NCBI GenBank assembly: GCA_964036045.1 | Contig: OZ038395.1 | Location: forward strand, 10,062,288-10,126,287 | From: Eutreptiella sp. 'Long Island Sound 2002' | Taxonomy: Eukaryota; Euglenozoa; Euglenophyceae; Eutreptiales; Eutreptiaceae | Direction: 5' to 3' | DNA length: 64,000 bases | In this document: piece by piece, positions 57,336-64,000 of the stretch | Numbering within the stretch: position 1 is the first letter of the stretch | Layout: each line of letters opens with the position of its first letter | Position numbers and translations under genes: made by a program | Notes under the pieces: model-generated | What the model was told of the DNA's origin: nothing | Databases searched by the model: none | The model's input: only the letters and a program-made list of their open reading frames with translations

Positions 57336-60300
57336 ATGCCGATTCCACCCAAATCGATTCCCGGTCAAAACGGAAACTTTTTGCGCGCCGCGCCGCGCGC
57401 GCGCCTGGGCAAAATCAGTTCTGGCCAGCCCAGCCCAGGGCCATTCCAGCCAAATCTGGGTATGTCACCGGGGGTACCCCAGTTTGACCCACAATTTCAA
57501 ACCCATCTTTCCCTAAGTTTTTCAGCATGCCGATTCCACCCAAATCGATTCCCGGTCAAAACCGAAACTTTTTTGCGCGGCGCGCCGCGCGCGCGCCTGG
57601 GCAAAATCAGTTCTGGCCAGCCCAGCCTAGGGCCATTCCAGCCAAATCTGGGTATGTCACCGGGGGTACCCCAGTTTGACCCAGAATTTCAAACCCATCT
57701 TTCCCTAAGTTTTTCAGCATGCCGATTCCACCCAAATCGATTCCCGGTCAAAACCGAAACTTTTTTGCGCGGCGCGCCGCGCGCGCGCCTGGGCAAAATC
57801 AGTTCTGGCCAGCCCAGCCTAGGGCCATTCCAGCCAAATCTGGGTATGTCACCGGGGGTACCCCAGTTTGACCCAGAATTTCAAACCCATCTTTCCCTAC
57901 GTTTTTCAGCATGCCGATTCCACCCAAATCGATTCCCGGTCAAAACGGAAACTTTTTTGCGCGCCGCGCCGCGCGCGCGCCTGGGCAAAATCAGTTCTGG
58001 CCAGCCCAGCCCAGGGCCATTCCAGCCAAATCTGGGTATGTCACCGGGGGTACCCCAGTTTGACCCACAATTTCAAACCCATCTTTCCCTACGTTTTTCA
58101 GCATGCCGATTCCACCCAAATCGATTCCCGGTCAAAACGGAAACTTTTTTGCGCGCCGCGCCGCGCGCGCGCCTGGGCAAAATCAGTTCTGGCCAGCCCA
58201 GCCCAGGGCCATTGCAGCCAAATCTGGGTATGTCACCGGGGGTACCCCAGTTTGACCCAGAATTTCAAACCCGTCTTTCCCTACGTTTTTCAGCATGCCG
58301 ATTCCACCGAAATCGATTCCCCTTGAAAACGGAAACTTTTTTGCGCGCCGCGCCGCGCGCGCGCCTGGGCAAAATCAGTTCTGGCCAGCCCAGCCCAGGG
58401 CCATTCCAGCCAAATCTGGGTATGTCACCGGGGGTACCCCAGTTTGACCCAGAATTTCAAACCCATCTTTCCCTACGTTTTTCAGCATGCCGATTCCACC
58501 CAAATCGATTCCCGGTCAAAACGGAAACTTTTTTGCGCGCCACGCCGCGCGCGCGCCTGGGCAAAATCAGTTCTGGCCAGCCCAGCCTAGGGCCATTCCA
58601 GCCAAATCTGGGTATGTCACCGGGGGTACCCCAGTTTGACCCAGAATTTCAAACCCATCTTTCCCTAAGTTTTTCAGCATGCCGATTCCACCCAAATCGA
58701 TTCCCGGTCAAAACCGAAACTTTTTTGCGCGGCGCGCCGCGCGCGCGCCTGGGCAAAATCAGTTCTGGCCAGCCCAGCCTAGGGCCATTCCAGCCAAATC
58801 TGGGTATGTCACCGGGGGTACCCCAGTTTGACCCAGAATTTCAAACCCATCTTTCCCTACGTTTTTCAGCATGCCGATTCCACCCAAATCGATTCCCGGT
58901 CAAAACGGAAACTTTTTTGCGCGCCGCGCCGCGCGCGCGCCTGGGCAAAATCAGTTCTGGCCAGCCCAGCCCAGGGCCATTCCAGCCAAATCTGGGTATG
59001 TCACCGGGGGTACCCCAGTTTGACCCACAATTTCAAACCCATCTTTCCCTACGTTTTTCAGCATGCCGATTCCACCCAAATCGATTCCCGGTCAAAACGG
59101 AAACTTTTTTGCGCGCCGCGCCGCGCGCGCGCCTGGGCAAAATCAGTTCTGGCCAGCCCAGCCCAGGGCCATTGCAGCCAAATCTGGGTATGTCACCGGG
59201 GGTACCCCAGTTTGACCCAGAATTTCAAACCCGTCTTTCCCTACGTTTTTCAGCATGCCGATTCCACCGAAATCGATTCCCCTTGAAAACGGAAACTTTT
59301 TTGCGCGCCGCGCCGCGCGCGCGCCTGGGCAAAATCAGTTCTGGCCAGCCCAGCCCAGGGCCATTCCAGCCAAATCTGGGTATGTCACCGGGGGTACCCC
59401 AGTTTGACCCAGAATTTCAAACCCATCTTTCCCTACGTTTTTCAGCATGCCGATTCCACCCAAATCGATTCCCGGTCAAAACGGAAACTTTTTTGCGCGC
59501 CACGCCGCGCGCGCGCCTGGGCAAAATCAGTTCTGGCCAGCCCAGCCTAGGGCCATTCCAGCCAAATCTGGGTATGTCACCGGGGGTACCCCAGTTTGAC
59601 CCAGAATTTCAAACCCATCTTTCCCTACGTTTTTCAGCATGCCGATTCCACCCAAATCGATTCCCAGTCAAAACGGAAACTTTTTTGCGCGCCGCGCCGC
59701 GCGCGCGCCTGGGCAAAATCAGTTCTGGCCAGCCCAGCCCAGGGCCATTCCAGCCAAATCTGGGTATGTCACCGGGGGTACCCCAGTTTGACCCACAATT
59801 TCAAACCCATCTTTCCCTAAGTTTTTCAGCATGCCGATTCCACCCAAATCGATTCCCGGTCAAAACCGAAACTTTTTTGCGCGGCGCGCCGCGCGCGCGC
59901 CTGGGCAAAATCAGTTCTGGCCAGCCCAGCCTAGGGCCATTCCAGCCAAATCTGGGTATGTCACCGGGGGTACCCCAGTTTGACCCAGAATTTCAAACCC
60001 ATCTTTCCCTAAGTTTTTCAGCATGCCGATTCCACCCAAATCGATTCCCGGTCAAAACCGAAACTTTTTTGCGCGGCGCGCCGCGCGCGCGCCTGGGCAA
60101 AATCAGTTCTGGCCAGCCCAGCCTAGGGCCATTCCAGCCAAATCTGGGTATGTCACCGGGGGTACCCCAGTTTGACCCAGAATTTCAAACCCATCTTTCC
60201 CTACGTTTTTCAGCATGCCGATTCCACCCAAATCGATTCCCGGTCAAAACGGAAACTTTTTTGCGCGCCGCGCCGCGCGCGCGCCTGGGCAAAATCAGTT

Positions 60301-60725
60301 CTGGCCAGCCCAGCCCAGGGCCATTCCAGCCAAATCTGGGTATGTCACCGGGGGTACCCCAGTTTGACCCACAATTTCAAACCCATCTTTCCCTACGTTT
60401 TTCAGCATGCCGATTCCACCCATATCGATTCCCGGTCAAAACGGAAACTTTTTTGCGCGCCGCGCCGCGCGCGCGCCTGGGCAAAATCAGTTCTGGCCAG
60501 CCCAGCCCAGGGCCATTCCAGCCAAATCTGGGTATGTCACCGGGGGTACCCCAGTTTGACCCAGAATTTCAAACCCGTCTTTCCCTACGTTTTTCAGCAT
60601 GCCGATTCCACCGAAATCGATTCCCGTTGAAAACGGAAACTTTTTTGCGCGCCGCGCCGCGCGCGCGCCTGGGCAAAAGCAGTTCTGGCCAGCCCAGCCC
60701 AGGGCCATTCCAGCCAAATCTGGGT
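57336..60725 (+). repeat. 13-monomer block, copy 2, with internal 5-mer tandem
   Basis: T5 unit (57378), two AscI units (57579, 57771), then a 5-mer in tandem: 57868-58827 and 58828-59787 match at +960, including the shared private changes CATTGCAGCC (58213 and 59173) and CCCCTTGAAAAC (near 58318 and 59278). Further AscI units lie at 58731, 59883 and 60075. CACCCATATCG near 60418 and GGGCAAAAGCAG near 60671 are private. Confidence 0.84.
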
Positions 60726-60918
60726 ATGTCACCGGGGGTACCCCAGTTTGACCCAGAATTTCAAACCCATCTTTCCCTACGTTTTTCAGCATGCCGATTC
60801 CACCCAAATCGATTCCCGGTCAAAACGGAAACTTTTTTGCGCGCCACGCCGCGCGCGCGCCTGGGCAAAATCAGTTCTGGCAAAGCCCAGCCTAGGGCCA
60901 TTCCAGCCAAATCTGGGT
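60726..60918 (+). repeat. 193-bp monomer with GGCAAAGCCC insertion
   Basis: The consensus CTGGCCAGCCC reads CTGGCAAAGCCC, a net gain of one base that destroys the CTGGCCAG palindrome. It is the only length change in the window outside the A/T tracts, the G/C box and the CAGTTCTGG site. It is also the last length change; spacing is exactly 192 bp from here to the end. Confidence 0.92.
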
Positions 60919-63900
60919 ATGTCACCGGGGGTACCCCAGTTTGACCCAGAATTTCAAACCCATCTTTCCCTACGTTTTTCAGCATGCCGATTCCACCCAA
61001 ATCGATTCCCAGTCAAAACGGAAACTTTTTTGCGCGCCGCGCCGCGCGCGCGCCTGGGCAAAATCAGTTCTGGCCAGCCCAGCCCAGGGCCATTCCAGCC
61101 AAATCTGGGTATGTCACCGGGGGTACCCCAGTTTGACCCAGAATTTCAAACCCATCTTTCCCTACGTTTTTCAGCATGCCGATTCCACCCAAATCGATTC
61201 CCGGTCAAAACGGAAACTTTTTTGCGCGCCGCGCCGCGCGCGCGCCTGGGCAAAATCAGTTCTGGCCAGCCCAGCCTAGGGCCATTCCAGCCAAATCTGG
61301 GTATGTCACCGGGGGTACCCCAGTTTGACCCAGAATTTCAAACCCATCTTTCCCTACGTTTTTCAGCATGCCGATTCCACCCAAATCGATTCCCGGTCAA
61401 AACGGAAACTTTTTTGTGCGCGACGCCGCCCGCGCGCCTGGGCAAAATCAGTTCTGGCCAGCCCAGCCCAGGGCCATTCCAGCCAAATCTGGGTATGTCA
61501 CCGGGGGTACCCCAGTTTGACCCAGAATTTCAAACCCATCTTTCCCTACGTTTTTCAGCATGCCGATTCCACCCAAATCGATTCCCGGTCAAAACGGAAA
61601 CTTTTTTGCGCGCCACGCCGCGCGCGCGCCTGGGCAAAATCAGTTCTGGCCAGCCCAGCCTAGGGCCATTCCAGCCAAATCTGGGTATGTCACCGGGGGT
61701 ACCCCAGTTTGACCCAGAATTTCAAACCCATCTTTCCCTACGTTTTTCAGCATGCCGATTCCACCCAAATCGATTCCCAGTCAAAACGGAAACTTTTTTG
61801 CGCGCCGCGCCGCGCGCGCGCCTGGGCAAAATCAGTTCTGGCCAGCCCAGCCCAGGGCCATTCCAGCCAAATCTGGGTATGTCACCGGGGGTACCCCAGT
61901 TTGACCCAGAATTTCAAACCCATCTTTCCCTACGTTTTTCAGCATGCCGATTCCACCCAAATCGATTCCCGCTCAAAACGGAAACTTTTTTGCGCGCCGC
62001 GCCGCGCGCGCGCCTGGGCAAAATCAGTTCTGGCCAGCCCAGCCTAGGGCCATTCCAGCCAAATCTGGGTATGTCACCGGGGGTACCCCAGTTTGACCCA
62101 GAATTTCAAACCCATCTTTCCCTACGTTTTTGAGCATGCCGATTCCACCCAAATCGATTCCCGGTCAAAACGGAAACTTTTTTGCGCGCCGCGCCGCGCG
62201 CGCGCCTGGGCAAAATCAGTTCTGGCCAGCCCAGCCTAGGGCCATTCCAGCCAAATCTGGGTATGTCACCGGGGGTACCCCAGTTTGACCCAGAATTTCA
62301 AACCCATCTTTCCCTACGTTTTTCAGCATGCCGATTCCACCCAAATCGATTCCCGGTCAAAACGGAAACTTTTTTGTGCGCCACGCCGCCCGCGCGCCTG
62401 GGCAAAATCAGTTCTGGCCAGCCCAGCCCAGGGCCATTCCAGCCAAATCTGGGTATGTCACCGGGGGTACCCCAGTTTGACCCAGAATTTCAAACCCATC
62501 TTTCCCTAAGTTTTTCAGCATGCCGATTCCACCCAAATCGATTCCCGGTCAAAACCGAAACTTTTTTGCGCGGCGCGCCGCGCGCGCGCCTGGGCAAAAT
62601 CAGTTCTGGCCAGCCCAGCCTAGGGCCATTCCAGCCAAATCTGGGTATGTCACCGGGGGTACCCCAGTTTGACCCAGAATTTCAAACCCATCTTTCCCTA
62701 CGTTTTTCAGCATGCCGATTCCACCCAAATCGATTCCCGGTCAAAACGGAAACTTTTTTGCGCGCCGCGCCGCGCGCGCGCCTGGGCAAAATCAGTTCTG
62801 CCCAGCCCAGCCCAGGGCCATTCCAGCCAAATCTGGGTATGTCACCGGGGGTACCCCAGTTTGACCCACAATTTCAAACCCATCTTTCCCTACGTTTTTC
62901 AGCATGCCGATTCCACCCAAATCGATTCCCGGTCAAAACGGAAACTTTTTTGCGCGCCGCGCCGCGCGCGCGCCTGGGCAAAATCAGTTCTGGCCAGCCC
63001 AGCCCAGGGCCACTCCAGCCAAATCTGGGTATGTCACCGGGGGTACCCCAGTTTGACCCACAATTTCAAACCCATCTTTCCCTAAGTTTTTCAGCATGCC
63101 GATTCCACCCAAATCGATTCCCGTTGAAAACGGAAACTTTTTTGCGCGCCGCGCCGCGCGCGCGCCTGGGCAAAATCAGTTCTGGCCAGCCCAGCCCAGG
63201 GCCATTCCAGCCAAATCTGGGTATGTCACCGGGGGTACCCCAGTTTGACCCAGAATTTCAAACCCATCTTTCCCTACGTTTTTCAGCATGCCGATTCCAC
63301 CCAAATCGATTCCCGGTCAAAACGGAAACTTTTTTGCGCGCCACGCCGCGCGCGCGCCTGGGCAAAATCAGTTCTGGCCAGCCCAGCCTAGGGCCATTCC
63401 AGCCAAATCTGGGTATGTCACCGGGGGTACCCCAGTTTGACCCAGAATTTCAAACCCATCTTTCCCTACGTTTTTCAGCATGCCGATTCCACCCAAATCG
63501 ATTCCCGGTCAAAACGGAAACTTTTTTGCGCGCCGCGCCGCGCGCGCGCCTGGGCAAAATCAGTTCTGGCCAGCCCAGCCTAGGGCCATTCCAGCCAAAT
63601 CTGGGTATGTCACCGGGGGTACCCCAGTTTGACCCAGAATTTCAAACCCATCTTTCCCTACGTTTTTCAGCATGCCGATTCCACCCAAATCGATTCCCGG
63701 TCAAAACGGAAACTTTTTTGCGTGCCGCGCCGCGCGCGCGCCTGGGCAAAATCAGTTCTGGCCAGCCCAGCCTAGGGCCATTCCAGCCAAATCTGGGTAT
63801 GTTACCGGGGGTACCCCAGTTTGACCCAGAATTTCAAACCCATCTTTCCCTACGTTTTTCAGCATGCCGATTCCACCCAAATCGATTCCCGGTCAAAACG

Positions 63901-64000
63901 GAAACTTTTTTGTGCGCCACGCCGCCCGCGCGCCTGGGCAAAATCAGTTCTGGCCAGCCCAGCCCAGGGCCATTCCAGCCAAATCTGGGTATGTCACCGG
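60919..64000 (+). repeat. Right-end domain, about 16 monomers
   Basis: CCCAGTCAAAACGG units (near 61007 and 61767) alternate with TTTGTGCG/GCCGCCCG units (near 61411, 62371 and 63910; spacing 960 and 1,536 bp) and GCCACGCC units (near 61610 and 63339). One AscI unit occurs at 62572. CCCTAAGTTTTT with CGTTGAAAAC near 63081-63125 is a hybrid unit. Private changes include TTTTTGAGCATG near 62127, GGCCACTCC near 63009 and GTATGTTACC near 63798. The window ends inside a monomer. Confidence 0.78.

Larger units (their letters stand above)
1..64000 (+). repeat. 192-bp satellite DNA array, 333 complete tandem monomers
   Basis: The whole window is one head-to-tail satellite. The string ATGTCACCGG recurs at a 192-bp interval from 31 to 63991, a span of 63,960 bp, which is 333 units plus 24 bp. 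Every unit examined is in the same orientation. Typical monomers differ from the consensus at only a few positions. No unrelated sequence interrupts the array, and both ends of the window fall inside a monomer (position 163 at base 1, position 10 at base 64000), so the array continues on both sides. Long homogeneous arrays like this are characteristic of eukaryotic centromeric, pericentromeric or other heterochromatic satellites. The chromosomal location is inferred, not seen. I do not recognise the family by name. Confidence 0.99.

Noticed and set aside
19872-60807. Short minus-strand open frames of about 63-106 codons
   Set aside because: They are the reverse complement of the same monomers and appear only where an indel or substitution joins frames. 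There is no start context or independent signal.
1-64000. CRISPR array
   Set aside because: The unit is a continuous 192-bp tandem repeat without unique spacers. All parts of the unit are conserved and no cas genes are present.
1-64000. Ribosomal DNA spacer or other gene-linked tandem repeat
   Set aside because: No rRNA, tRNA or other gene sequence interrupts the array over 64 kb, and nothing links it to a transcription unit.
1-64000. Transposable element insertions or LTRs within the array
   Set aside because: The 192-bp phase is continuous, with only 22 changes of 1-5 bp. No insertion of foreign sequence or target-site duplication exists.
1-64000. Telomeric or short microsatellite repeats
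   Set aside because: No TTAGGG-like or other short tandem repeat run is present. The only short repeats are within the G/C box.

Overview
This 64,000-bp window is one uninterrupted satellite DNA array. It is built from a single monomer of 192 bp, repeated head to tail on one strand. Taking the ATG of 'ATGTCACCGG' as monomer position 1, the first complete unit starts at 31 and the window ends 10 bases into a new unit. That leaves 333 complete monomers in 63,960 bp, exactly 24 bp more than 333 x 192. All 24 bp are explained by 22 short length changes of 1 to 5 bp. I found no unique flanking DNA, no transposon, no inverted monomer, no RNA gene and no credible protein gene. Both array edges lie outside the window.

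The consensus monomer is about 56% GC (C 65, G 43, A 41, T 43 on the + strand). It has A/T tracts alternating with C3-4 runs (positions 16-113), a pure G/C box of 23 bp with 9 CpGs (114-136), and a moderately GC-rich tail (137-192). CpG is not depleted (15 per monomer, observed/expected about 1.0), yet many diagnostic variants are CpG to TpG or CpA changes. The organism cannot be named from this. A long homogeneous array with higher-order structure indicates a eukaryote, and centromeric or pericentromeric heterochromatin is the likeliest setting. The CpG-type decay suggests a DNA-methylating genome (vertebrate or plant). The A/T-tract and G/C-run style resembles some bird satellites, but that is only an impression.

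The array is a mosaic of higher-order repeats (HORs). From 1 to 3.4 kb the monomers are mixed. From 3.4 to 8.2 kb there are 5-, 11- and 9-monomer versions of one block. From 8.8 to 13.9 kb there are three copies of a 9-mer (1,728 bp). A block at 14.6-16.8 kb is related to a 10-mer (1,920 bp) present twice at 21.2-25.0 kb. A segment at 16.9-20.2 kb recurs at 25.6-28.6 kb. Irregular 3- to 10-mers with 194-bp monomers occupy 28.6-37 kb, and 5- and 9-mers follow at 37-41.6 kb. A 6/10/11/12-mer family marked by one variant monomer covers 44.4-53.0 kb. The right end has 4-, 5- and 13-mer blocks carrying an AscI-site monomer subfamily.

Long open reading frames are present (one exceeds 3,300 codons). 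They are a by-product of 192 being divisible by 3 and are not annotated as genes. The most interesting points are the mosaic HOR architecture, spatially confined variants, a degenerate CENP-B-box-like motif that is closer to the box in some variants, a C3-run block that could form a G-quadruplex on the minus strand, and recombinant monomers.
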